This document shows, in pieces, positions 57,501-64,000 of a DNA stretch of 64,000 nucleotides. The notes under the pieces were generated by a model. The model had not been told where the DNA came from. It was given only the letters and a program-made list of their open reading frames with translations, and did no database searches. The stretch's first letter is position 1, and each line of letters opens with the position of its first letter. Made by a program: the position numbers and the translations under genes. Source of the DNA: an uncultured Clostridia bacterium (GTDB lineage Bacteria; Bacillota; Clostridia; Christensenellales; UBA1242); the NCBI GenBank assembly GCA_944372335.1, contig CALVYQ010000005.1:18345-82344 (forward strand), read 5' to 3'.

Positions 57501-58387
57501 ATGGATTCTATTCAGGACTTAATGGACTTGGTGAGCAGTATGTAGATTCCACAGGAGCAATAGTTTTAACCACAGCTCCAGCATACACCACTTGGCACGC
57601 ACACCATGTAGCCAACAATCCTGCGTATTACGACGAGGAGGGTGGTTATTGGTACATAGAAAATGGGCGTGCTCCACAAAGCAGGGTGGAAGATGAAACA
57701 TTAAAGACATATTTAGAAGAGAATTGGGATAACTTAAATGCCGGGACTACTTATCACTTTGGCGGTTGGGAAAATATAACAACAAAAGTATATAATGGAG
57801 AAGAATATATGGAACTTTATGGCAACTATTATCTTGTCGAGCCTATAAGGTGGCGAATAATCTCAAACGGAAATCAAGAAGTTGGCTATGGTGAAGTTTC
57901 AGAAGATGGCATAATGGCGGTTATGGACAAAATTATATATTTAGGCAGATATGCAGGAATTGAAATTTCTGCTGGCGAGGGGTATAGCGATATGCCAATA
58001 TCATACCTTTTAAACCCCGAACATCCTCTCATTAGTGACGAATTTTTGGTGGAGTGGACAGAGAGTATGCCAACTTTTGGATCGACATCGATTCATGGCG
58101 GGGTAAAAGAATATACAGGCAAGGCATTTGTTTCATCTATAGAAGAGATTGAACAGGTAACAGGGAGTCGAAAAGTAGAATTTTCTGATTATGTAGAAGA
58201 TCTCATGGTAATTCATAAAGGTGTAATTCCACTATGCTACACTCGTGATTTAGGTTCAAACTATAATAATGTTCTATGTTTAAATGAAAACGGTGATATA
58301 ACACAGAGAAAGCCAAATCTTACAGTAAATCAACTTGGAGTGCAATTCACAATTAAAATATCAGAGTATGCGTGCGTAGAGAGATAA
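54512..58387 (+). CDS. GLUG-repeat surface protein with InlB-like and DUF6273-like domains; G9 tract
   Basis: 1,291 residues. The N-terminus (MKRFLICLFSFLFIGCS) is a signal peptide with a lipobox-like FIGC, so it may be a lipoprotein. Two similar blocks (about 58-430 and 467-880) each open with an FAGGxGxETDPYQIATAEQL segment and contain GLUG-type repeats (GGIVG, GGIIG, NCYNYG). Near 905-970 is a Listeria/Bacteroides-type repeat (GGYVFAGWSTEEDGSG). The C-terminal 250 residues resemble DUF6273 (PIRWRIISNG, YLLNPEH). Such proteins are cell-surface adhesion or display factors. Codons 35-38 are built on nine Gs (54615-54623); plus or minus one base gives a stop within about 12 codons. Confidence 0.85.
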   Translation: MKRFLICLFSFLFIGCSIAGGAVLLSNSSYSDEYRGGDSSNSENDVTKNAPTNEDFWTDEGNYADSFAGGTGIETDPYQIATAEQLAYLAYLINDSTTNSTYKSLYYVQTANIDLSLHYWDAIGTYTNDSSYLAFAGSFNGGNFTISGLFTPSGSTSDYSYQGLFGYVRGTSLNALADIFNVRIENSDVQGYNYVGGIIGSARYADIHDCYNYGDVSGSGSTVGGIVGGLDNSMAYSLYNSGNISGVSSCGGIVGSYMGYYRRWSGGYISPGLVFYSCNYGNVTATNRNVGGIIGYGRAFYCFNSGYISSETPGTSYYGGISGYGDVYTSYNIGDISVVNGSYAGGITGYGSAHNCVVDGEIYTLNNIANGVFTSLGSAYNCYRGENCNLELVESTSISLYDCGDCTESDMKDINWYLAPSNWSASYPQWYFGKDWTFVDGENNGYPVLTAVYDGERFNTTWLDNNYATSFAGGLGTETDPYQIATAEQLAYLSYLLSNQDTYNDFYNKNYQLISNIDLSAYWWIPIGSRANSLPFMGEFDGNSHTISGITVQRDYNDSKGLFSYAEEAVIHDLSVSRMHIQSIIQSISATRYSGGIVGYGVSLHIYNCNSNGMITSESIGDINANAGGIVGYVVVGSESNNPTIIENCYNYGTINGRQAGGIAGYIYGTDVYDDSFFIVTNCYNFGKIGEVFCNNSFSGHLGGIVGSVYINSGEDINGYITNCYNIGEVGYNNTYLTYLGGICGRLELRSGSWGDLYMSNVVNLGYVNTRYSYDGAIVGTYPYANISNAYWGGDCTLTNAYASSNTTGVIENTGSCTVENAQDESWYVNAENWNEEYLWDFADTWEIVSNENEGYPTLKNEELIDVIVYHDPSVATYSTTVKYAYDFKHGKTSKAIKENMFTRGGYVFAGWSTEEDGSGVSYEPGEIYSGSGYLTLYAQWDITSTEIVLDWGVTTSTKPTSIWFWDYTGYYYLNRLCTSRITSLSSYISSPGFTFNGFYSGLNGLGEQYVDSTGAIVLTTAPAYTTWHAHHVANNPAYYDEEGGYWYIENGRAPQSRVEDETLKTYLEENWDNLNAGTTYHFGGWENITTKVYNGEEYMELYGNYYLVEPIRWRIISNGNQEVGYGEVSEDGIMAVMDKIIYLGRYAGIEISAGEGYSDMPISYLLNPEHPLISDEFLVEWTESMPTFGSTSIHGGVKEYTGKAFVSSIEEIEQVTGSRKVEFSDYVEDLMVIHKGVIPLCYTRDLGSNYNNVLCLNENGDITQRKPNLTVNQLGVQFTIKISEYACVER
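54615..54623 (+). repeat. Homopolymeric G9 tract
   Basis: Nine consecutive Gs in codons 35-38 of the GLUG gene, in AT-rich DNA. With eight Gs the frame reaches TAA and with ten it reaches TGA, each within about 35 nt. Confidence 0.95.
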
Positions 58388-58403
58388 TTTGATAGTAAAA
58401 GTG

Positions 58404-58431
58404 TTGATTTTTTTGAAAAATATGCTATAAT
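58404..58431 (+). promoter_or_regulatory. Promoter predicted to give a leaderless transcript
   Basis: TTGATT at 58404-58409 and TATAAT at 58426-58431, spacer 16 nt, then 6 nt to the ATG at 58438. No Shine-Dalgarno site is present. Confidence 0.65.
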
Positions 58432-58437
58432 TTTCTT

Positions 58438-59643
58438 ATGGAGAATAAGAACTTAGAGGAAACTTCAGCTAAGCTTACCTCTGTAAACTTAGCCGAAGCC
58501 GAGGAAAAATTTAAAAAATATAGTCAAGTGGAGGATATCTTCCACAATGGGCTTATTGGCGTGTTTGAAGACGGTAAATATACGATTGATGACGATATTA
58601 AAGAGGAATTAAAACAACTAAACAAAGTTATCATAACTAAAGAAGCTAATAAACTTGTTTGTTATGCTAAATACCACGATTTTCGCTTCAATTTCGTTGT
58701 GGAATTTGAAAGACAAGCAATATATAGCTCAGCAAAACTTTTTCTTCTCGAAGAAAGGGAAGAGGAAGATGAAGTCAAAAAATTTAAAACTTTAGTTTCA
58801 AGTGAAGTTGTTTCAGAGGGAGTTGATATTGAAAAACAGGCAATGAAAGTTTGGCATATATCCACAGAGGACACTCCAAACGAGCTTAAACTTTCCGAAC
58901 TTGACAGCATAATAATCAGGCTTTCTAAGGACAGAATATTTGGTCGAGATTTGGTGGAAATTTTATCTCAACTCTACATCTTTCAGATGCAAAAATTGTT
59001 AGAAGCTGTCGGAGATGCCGGAAAAGCGGTGGTAAAGGAATATAACGAGCTTTTAAGACTTGTTTCGATAAAAAGGCCGGCTATTATGACTAATTTTACC
59101 ATGCAAAAAGGGCTTTTGGAAAAGGTGCTTGCAGATAGTGGTATTTTGGAAATCTTGAAAAAGGAACATTCTGAAGAGCTTGCTGGTGTCTATAAGGAAT
59201 TTTATGAACCGCTTGAAAAGATAAGCATCAAAAAGGAAAAGAGTGCAGAAGCGGAAAAAACTCCAAGAATTATGGACAGCACGGAAATCGGTACTCCAAC
59301 TAAAAAGCCAAAGGCGACAGCTAAAGCCGGGAAAGGCGAGAAGATAACCTATTTTCAGCCAGCAAAGCCGGGCAAAGTTTCTCCTTTTGGTAACTATAAG
59401 GAGAACGGCGGTGGTGGTGTAGTGAAGATTAAGCCAACAGAAATTAATGAGTCAAAAGTCAAATCAAAACCCGTTAATGGAAAAAAGGAAGCTGATAATC
59501 TTAATAATGATAAAGATGTAATGAATAGAGGTAAAGGTAAATTAAAACAAGAATTTGAAAATATGTTTGGTGATTCCGTAGAAAATCTAAAAGTTGAGTT
59601 TGGTTCAAATCCTTTGCAAGAGCAAAAAGATAGACAGTTTTAA
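58438..59643 (+). CDS. Hypothetical acidic/basic two-part protein
   Basis: 401 residues. The first 280 are soluble and mixed, with a helical middle (LVEILSQLYIFQMQKLLEAV) that suggests an interaction domain. The last 120 are disordered-looking and lysine/proline-rich (TPTKKPKATAKAGKGEK), like a nucleic-acid- or membrane-surface-binding tail. No signal peptide. The ATG is at the predicted transcription start with no ribosome binding site. I do not recognise it. A strong terminator follows. Confidence 0.7.
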   Translation: MENKNLEETSAKLTSVNLAEAEEKFKKYSQVEDIFHNGLIGVFEDGKYTIDDDIKEELKQLNKVIITKEANKLVCYAKYHDFRFNFVVEFERQAIYSSAKLFLLEEREEEDEVKKFKTLVSSEVVSEGVDIEKQAMKVWHISTEDTPNELKLSELDSIIIRLSKDRIFGRDLVEILSQLYIFQMQKLLEAVGDAGKAVVKEYNELLRLVSIKRPAIMTNFTMQKGLLEKVLADSGILEILKKEHSEELAGVYKEFYEPLEKISIKKEKSAEAEKTPRIMDSTEIGTPTKKPKATAKAGKGEKITYFQPAKPGKVSPFGNYKENGGGGVVKIKPTEINESKVKSKPVNGKKEADNLNNDKDVMNRGKGKLKQEFENMFGDSVENLKVEFGSNPLQEQKDRQF

Positions 59644-59661
59644 TTATTCCTATTACTAAGT

Positions 59662-59693
59662 AAAAAAAGCTTTACAGATTGTAAAGCTTTTTT
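59662..59693. terminator. Bidirectional terminator
   Basis: AAAAAAAGCTTTAC (59662-59675) pairs with GTAAAGCTTTTTT (59681-59693), between convergent genes. Confidence 0.85.
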
Positions 59694-59697
59694 ATAT

Positions 59698-60240
59698 TTA
59701 CTTTTCGTTTTCTCTTTTTAAACATTTATAGTTATTGTAACAACCAACAGCATAGGAAATAACATCCTTATAATTACCATTTTCAGTGTTTGGTCTTGAG
59801 TACATTGTTTCAACAAGTGCTGGATATTGATTTGGGATATTTATCTTAAAATCTGACAAGACATCAGCGTTTTGTTCATAGCATTTCTTTGTGGCTTCGC
59901 TAAATTGCTTATAAATGATATTTAATATACTTTCATCATTTTTGTATCTTGCACAGTCCTTATAAAACTGTTCAAAATTTAGCATGAATCCTTCTCCAAC
60001 TTCAAACATGTCAAAAATTATACCATTTGTCTTTTTTGAGTATAAGTTAAATAGGTTATAAAGAGTATTAATAAATAATATTTGTTCTTTTTGATTTAGG
60101 TGTTTCAATAGTGTTTCGTAGTCATTGTTATTTATCTTTCTATAAAAATTCCCAAGAAGGATGAAGTTTTGCCTAATTGAGACTACATTATCATCAACAT
60201 TTTCAGGCTTTAAAATATATCTATTTTCTGTTGTCAACAT
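59698..60240 (-). CDS. Hypothetical helical protein
   Basis: 180 residues, mostly helical and asparagine/lysine-rich, without membrane segments or a signal peptide. On the minus strand TATAAT (near 60274) and AAGGAG before the ATG support expression. I do not recognise the family. It converges on the 401-residue gene and shares its terminator. The 222 nt between it and the next gene hold promoter-like AT-rich sequence but no other gene. Confidence 0.65.
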   Translation of the reverse strand: MLTTENRYILKPENVDDNVVSIRQNFILLGNFYRKINNNDYETLLKHLNQKEQILFINTLYNLFNLYSKKTNGIIFDMFEVGEGFMLNFEQFYKDCARYKNDESILNIIYKQFSEATKKCYEQNADVLSDFKINIPNQYPALVETMYSRPNTENGNYKDVISYAVGCYNNYKCLKRENEK

Positions 60241-60462
60241 ACTTAACTCCTTTTATATATGAGTATTATAGCATATATTTTCCTAAATGTAAATACCCTT
60301 TTTGAAAAAATTTTCTGAGTATAATACTTTTAAATATTCATGCGAAAATAAAAGTGTTTTGTCTAATTTGTACGAATGCGAATAATTTTCTTTAACGCTT
60401 ACATTCTACATTAAATTTTTGTCTTTATCTAACTGTAATGGCAATAATGAAAGTAGGTGGAT

Positions 60463-61998
60463 ATGTTTAGTAGATTGAAAAGCGGAGCGTTTATCCTTTT
60501 AATAAGTGGAATAATTTGTAAGCTTTTAGGGGCTCTTTTTCGCCTACCTCTTACGAATATGCTTGGAATTGAGGGTATCGGCATCTTTCAACTCGTGATG
60601 TCTCTTTACTCCTGTGCTCTAGTGCTAACATCAGGTGGCGTCAGTGCCTCGCTTTCAAAACTTATAAGCTCCGCACGGGCGAATGAGCGAACGGAAAAAA
60701 TTTCTCACTATTTAAAACAAGCACTTTTCACATCTGTTGGCATTGGGCTTATCATCGGCTTAATTTTTGTTATCTTCGGCAGGTATATCGCACTTTTTCA
60801 AAACATCAGCGGAGCGTCAAGTTACTATCTTTTCATCTTAATGTTGCCTCTCGGTGCTGGGCTTGCCACTCTTAGAGGTTTCTTTCAGGGTTATCAAAAT
60901 ATGTTGCCAACTGCAATAAGTCAAGTGGTTGAACAGGTGTTTAAGTTTATTTTTGGCCTGCTCTTTGCCTACTATTTTTCAAAAATTGGCTTGGCGGAAG
61001 GTGTATTCGGTGCTTTTTTAGGGGTGACGATAAGTGAAGCAGTGTCACTTCTATATCTTGTTATTCATTATTCGATAAGGCACAAAAATAAAAGAGAGGT
61101 ATATAGCAGGGAATACTCAAGAATTCTTCGTAAAGAGTTTAATTCAGCTCTTTTTCCGCTCACTTTTTCAGCGTCTATCTTGCCTATTGTGAACGCCTTT
61201 GAAGGGCTTGTCATTATTCCAAGACTTATGAATGGCGGATTAACCTCGCAAATTGCCACTGAACTCTACGGTTTACAAGCGGGCGTTGTGGGAGCACTTC
61301 TCAACTTTCCACTTATCATTTCAATAGCAGTGACAACCTCTCTTCTTCCAAACATTTCTTATCACATCTCAAGAGGTGATGGTGGAAAAAGAATAATTGA
61401 AAACGGGCTTAAAATTCTTCTCTATCTGATACTGCCTACCACATTTGGTATTGTGGCAATTTCAAAGCCAGTCTTTGCCTTTATTTATAGTGATATGACC
61501 TCGTCCATGCAGGCGGTGGCATTCAATTTGATGTTTTATGGGGCATTTTCCATCATTTTTACGGCGATTATGCAGTTTGTCATCATGCTTTTGCAGGCGA
61601 ATGGCGAATTTAACTACATTCTTTTAATTACAGTGCTTGGCGGTATCGTCAAAGCTGGGCTTTCTTTTTCGCTGGCGTCAATAAGTTCCATCAACATCTA
61701 TGCCATTCTCTTAGGCAATATTGCCATGACAACAATCGTGTGCTTACTTGGACTTTATCGTCTGAAAAATATCGTTTCCTTTTCTCTTCCTTTTATGCAA
61801 ATTTTAACGCTCATATTTGGCACATTCTTGATGTATATTGCCGTATATACCTTTGTGGCTTCGTCCTATTTTTCGCCGATAGTCAATATAATTGTGGGCG
61901 TTTTCCTCGGAGTTATCATATATTTGGTGCTGACAATCTCCTATCTTATGAAACTCTTTCCTAAATATCGAACAAAAGTGTTTAAAAAGGCGAAATAA
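60463..61998 (+). CDS. SpoVB/MurJ-family lipid flippase
   Basis: About 511 residues with 13-14 membrane helices, a member of the MOP exporter superfamily. The start (SRLKSGAFILLISGIICKLL) and the GFFQGYQNMLPTAISQVVEQ segment match SpoVB and related peptidoglycan-precursor flippases. SpoVB acts in spore cortex synthesis; MurJ-type members flip lipid II. Which role applies here is uncertain. I prefer ATG 60463 (spacing to AAGTAGG) over GTG 60457. An HU-like gene follows after 27 nt, probably in the same operon. Confidence 0.85.
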   Translation: MFSRLKSGAFILLISGIICKLLGALFRLPLTNMLGIEGIGIFQLVMSLYSCALVLTSGGVSASLSKLISSARANERTEKISHYLKQALFTSVGIGLIIGLIFVIFGRYIALFQNISGASSYYLFILMLPLGAGLATLRGFFQGYQNMLPTAISQVVEQVFKFIFGLLFAYYFSKIGLAEGVFGAFLGVTISEAVSLLYLVIHYSIRHKNKREVYSREYSRILRKEFNSALFPLTFSASILPIVNAFEGLVIIPRLMNGGLTSQIATELYGLQAGVVGALLNFPLIISIAVTTSLLPNISYHISRGDGGKRIIENGLKILLYLILPTTFGIVAISKPVFAFIYSDMTSSMQAVAFNLMFYGAFSIIFTAIMQFVIMLLQANGEFNYILLITVLGGIVKAGLSFSLASISSINIYAILLGNIAMTTIVCLLGLYRLKNIVSFSLPFMQILTLIFGTFLMYIAVYTFVASSYFSPIVNIIVGVFLGVIIYLVLTISYLMKLFPKYRTKVFKKAK

Positions 61999-62025
61999 TG
62001 TGAAATATCTTTATAGGAGGAAATT

Positions 62026-62295
62026 ATGAATAAACAAGAAATGATTTCGGTGCTTTCAAAGAAAACAGAAGTGACAAAGGAAAAATGTGAAAGGGTGATT
62101 GATGAATTTAAAAATTTAATTCTTGAAGTTTGCAAAAAGGGCGAAGAGATAAACTTACGCAACTTTGGACGCTTCAAAATGCAGGAAACAAAGGAGAGGA
62201 AGTTTATCAATCCACAGACCAAACGCTACTACATCTCTCCGCCAAAGAAAATCATCTCCTTCAAAGGCTACAAAAACTTCAAATACGCAAAATAA
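62026..62295 (+). CDS. HU-family DNA-binding protein
   Basis: 89 residues of the HU/IHF fold: NKQEMISVLSKKTEVTKEKC forms the helical dimer part, INLRNFGRFKMQETKERKFINP the beta arm with an NPQT tip, and ISFKGYKNF the C-terminal helix region. It bends DNA non-specifically or at sites. It is a divergent copy, since the usual HU arm sequence (GRNPQTG) is altered to INPQTKR. AGGAGG precedes the ATG. It is 27 nt downstream of the flippase gene and ends in a terminator at 62294. Confidence 0.88.
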   Translation: MNKQEMISVLSKKTEVTKEKCERVIDEFKNLILEVCKKGEEINLRNFGRFKMQETKERKFINPQTKRYYISPPKKIISFKGYKNFKYAK

Positions 62296-62320
62296 AAAAG
62301 AGTGGTGACACTCTTTTTTT
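62294..62320. terminator. Bidirectional terminator
   Basis: AAAAAGAGTG and CACTCTTTTT pair around a GTGA loop, between convergent genes. Confidence 0.8.
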
Positions 62321-62330
62321 ATGGCTAAAA

Positions 62331-62849
62331 CTAATTTTTATGAACGCCTCTTGCTTCTCTCATCTCAAACAGTGCAGATATGAAAGTTGGATAGTAGTTT
62401 ATGAATTGTTTTGATTTTATCATATCTAAGATTTCCTCTTCTGTTGCCCATTTAACTGCTTGAACTTCATTATCTTTAAAGGTGATTTTATTTAATGGAA
62501 CATCTTCTTCAATCAAATAGAAATCATCAAAACCATTATCAAAATTAATTGTCATATATGGGCGAACATTTGAAAAGTCATAGTCTATACCAAGTTCTTC
62601 ACGGAGTTCTCTTTTTACTGCTTGCTGAGAAGTTTCACCTGCTTGAACGCAACCGCCTAAGGTGATATCCCAAGCGTTTGGCCAAGATTTTTTATTGCCT
62701 TGACGTTGTTGAATAAGCATCTCTCCTCTTTTATTGAAAATGCAAATATGTACCACAAGTCTGCACAAATTTTGCGGACAATTTTGTCCACGCTCAATTG
62801 TTTTTCCTGTCAACTGACGATTGTTGTCATATAAATCCCATTTTTCCAT
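62331..62849 (-). CDS. Nudix hydrolase (IPP isomerase-like branch)
   Basis: 172 residues. The Nudix box GGCVQAGETSQQAVKRELRE followed by ELGID fits G-x5-E-x7-RE-U-x-EE-x-GU, so the metal-binding helix is intact. The start KWDLYDNNRQLTGKTIERG and the VVHICIFNKRGEMLIQQRQ strand are typical of the group often annotated as IPP-isomerase-like or YfcD-like Nudix proteins. The substrate is unknown. GGAGG precedes the ATG on the minus strand. Confidence 0.88.
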   Translation of the reverse strand: MEKWDLYDNNRQLTGKTIERGQNCPQNLCRLVVHICIFNKRGEMLIQQRQGNKKSWPNAWDITLGGCVQAGETSQQAVKRELREELGIDYDFSNVRPYMTINFDNGFDDFYLIEEDVPLNKITFKDNEVQAVKWATEEEILDMIKSKQFINYYPTFISALFEMREARGVHKN

Positions 62850-62928
62850 ATTTTTTCCTCCTTTCTATACCGAAAAATCAAAAATATAAAATAAACTTTA
62901 TTATTTTTTAAATTTTGCTAGTTTGAGG

Positions 62929-63238
62929 TTAGATTTTTACTCCATCTATCGCAACAAGTTTTTGCCTGTTGTATTTTTTATCATATTCAAGCGTATAGCG
63001 GTGTTTGTTCTTTTTAAAGTCTTTTATATCTTCTTTCGCCTCTCTTGAAAACTCTTCAGTTCTTAAGTGACAAATAATTAACCCACTTTCAGTCCATTCA
63101 GTATGGGGTAACTGATAAATATAACTTTCAATAGCCCTTTTTTTTTGCTTTGTCGGTTAGTCTATTCCTATTGTATCTTGGGTCATAATAATACCAATCT
63201 TTGTTTTTTAAGTAATAAGGTGGCACAAATGTTATCAT
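62929..63238 (-). pseudogene. Frameshifted small gene with an A9 tract
   Basis: On the minus strand an ATG at 63238 with GGAGGAAA upstream opens MITFVPPYYLKNKDWYYYDP and continues to a run of nine As (63146-63138), after which the frame stops (GGCTATTGA). With eight As the frame would continue as AIESYIYQLPHTEWTESGLI and on to the stop at 62929-62931, giving about 103 residues. Both halves look coding. The change may be a real frameshift, polymerase slippage, phase variation or a sequencing error. Family not recognised. Confidence 0.6.
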
Positions 63239-63267
63239 TTATTTTCCTCCTACTTTTATAATTATTA

Positions 63268-63489
63268 TCAACCCTTAAATTTTCCGTCTTCATCAAATTC
63301 TTCAGGGTGCTCTTTTTTATATTTTCTAACAAAATCTACAAGTATAGGATTCCATTTTATCCAATGCTTATGTTCAGGAGTATCAAATTCATTATTTTTA
63401 TCATATTCAAGTGTCTTTAAATATTCATATTCAGCCATCGCTTCGTCCCATAGTTTTTTAAATTCAGGTATGTCTTTCCATTCTTTCAT
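63268..63489 (-). CDS. Small acidic/aromatic hypothetical protein
   Basis: 73 residues, rich in Lys, Glu and Trp, helical by composition (WKDIPEFKKLWDEAMAEYEY), no membrane segment. GGAAGG lies before the ATG on the minus strand. It is immediately upstream of the frameshifted gene and may form a pair with it. I recognise no family. Confidence 0.6.
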   Translation of the reverse strand: MKEWKDIPEFKKLWDEAMAEYEYLKTLEYDKNNEFDTPEHKHWIKWNPILVDFVRKYKKEHPEEFDEDGKFKG

Positions 63490-63531
63490 ATTTACCTTCC
63501 ATCCATAATTTAATTATATTTTACCATTAAT

Positions 63532-63588
63532 TTATAAAAAAAGTAAAGTTCACAAACTTATTAACTATACTTTGTGTTACTTTACTTT
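63532..63588 (-). terminator. Terminator of the minus-strand tRNA group
   Basis: On the minus strand AAAGTAAAG pairs with CTTTACTTT and CACAAA pairs with TTTGTG inside it, followed by a T run. It lies just after tRNA-Lys. Confidence 0.8.
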
Positions 63589-63601
63589 AAGTAGTTATCT
63601 C

Positions 63602-63677
63602 TGGTGGCCTGCCCGGGGCTCGAACCCGGGACCCCAAGATTAAAAGTCTTGTGCTCTACCAACTGAGCTAGCAGACC
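63602..63677 (-). tRNA. tRNA-Lys (anticodon TTT)
   Basis: 76 nt with acceptor arms GGTCTGC and GCAGGCC (one G-U pair), D arm GCTCAGTTGGTAGAGC, anticodon loop CTTTTAA giving TTT, T arm GGGTTCGAGCCC and encoded CCA. A terminator follows and a promoter precedes it. Confidence 0.96.
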
Positions 63678-63716
63678 ATATTTTTGATGTTTCTTGGCAA
63701 ATTTAATTGCGTTTTT

Positions 63717-63745
63717 AATATACAACTTTTTGCAAGGCTTGTCAA
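63717..63745 (-). promoter_or_regulatory. Promoter of tRNA-Lys
   Basis: On the minus strand TTGACA (63745-63740), 17-nt spacer, TATATT (63722-63717), between tRNA-Gln and tRNA-Lys. Confidence 0.75.
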
Positions 63746-63773
63746 GATATTTTCATAATTTAAAATTATGAAT

Positions 63774-63848
63774 TGGCAGGGGTGGCAGGATTTGAACCTA
63801 CGAATGCAAGAGTCAAAGTCTTGTGCCTTACCACTTGGCGACACCCCT
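63774..63848 (-). tRNA. tRNA-Gln (anticodon TTG)
   Basis: 75 nt with acceptor arms AGGGGTG and CACCCCT, anticodon loop CTTTGAC giving TTG, T arm with GGTTCAAATCC, discriminator G and encoded CCA. Confidence 0.95.
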
Positions 63849-63925
63849 AAAAATTTGCGACATTTTTGCGATGAGTTTACATATCCTTTCTGTCGCTTTG
63901 ATAAGATATGTAGGCATTCCCTCAT

Positions 63926-64000
63926 TGGCTGGGGTGGTAGGATTCGAACCTACGCAATGTTGGAGTCAGAGTCCAATGCCTTACCGCTTGGCGACACCCC
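63926..64000 (-). tRNA. tRNA-Gln (anticodon CTG), cut by the window end
   Basis: The gene lacks only its first base, which lies beyond 64000. The acceptor arm end CACCCCA, anticodon loop CTCTGAC giving CTG, T arm GGTTCGAATCC, discriminator G and encoded CCA are present. Confidence 0.93.

Overview
This is an AT-rich window (about one third G+C by eye) from the chromosome of a low-G+C, probably endospore-forming Bacillota, most likely an uncultured Clostridia-like lineage. The evidence is the spmA/spmB pair, a SpoVB-type flippase, a Spo0A-type DNA-binding domain, a T-box riboswitch, the yqzL-recO pair, DUF1540-type cysteine motifs, strong TTGACA/TATAAT promoters and Shine-Dalgarno sites. The genus cannot be named from sequence alone. 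No insertion sequence, transposase, integrase or phage gene was seen.

Layout. 0.2-6.4 kb: a phosphohexomutase and a GT28 glycolipid glycosyltransferase (plausibly the UDP-glucose/glycolipid route), a small membrane protein, yqzL-recO and two unknown genes. 6.7-20.4 kb: one gene for a secreted, C-terminally membrane-anchored repeat protein of about 4,560 residues. 20.5-25.3 kb: a compact type II-C CRISPR-Cas locus with a degenerate repeat, a promoter-driven tracrRNA, cas9, cas1 and cas2, but no spacer array in the window. 25.5-36.5 kb: lysS, an ABC-2 exporter, an HD hydrolase with a Cys-rich tail, a LysR regulator, a metallo-beta-lactamase-fold protein, a stand-alone Spo0A C-terminal domain, and a heterodimeric ABC exporter with one degenerate ATP site. 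36.7-45.4 kb: tRNA-Leu, unknown genes, comEC-holA-HD hydrolase, and a 1,053-residue membrane protein of unknown function. 45.4-54.3 kb: a LysR regulator, spmA-spmB, tatD, rsmA, rplI, small proteins and a T-box-controlled aspS-asnS operon. 54.5-58.4 kb: a GLUG-repeat surface protein carrying a nine-G tract just after its signal peptide. 58.4-64 kb: unknown genes, spoVB, an HU-like gene, a Nudix hydrolase, a frameshifted small gene, and a minus-strand tRNA group (Gln-CTG, Gln-TTG, Lys-TTT).

Most notable points. (1) The type II-C locus has intact nuclease motifs and a convincing tracrRNA, but its only repeat-like sequence is one degenerate copy, and the tracrRNA terminator lies inside the cas9 leader. 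(2) The G9 tract in the GLUG gene is positioned so that gain or loss of one G stops translation at once, as expected for a phase-variable surface antigen. (3) Five genes have well-formed promoters whose expected start point falls on or within about 3 nt of the ATG, with no Shine-Dalgarno site, suggesting frequent leaderless transcription. (4) The Spo0A DNA-binding domain occurs alone as a 129-residue protein without its receiver.

Limits: all calls are by eye. Promoters, RNA folds and domain names are motif recognition, not search results.
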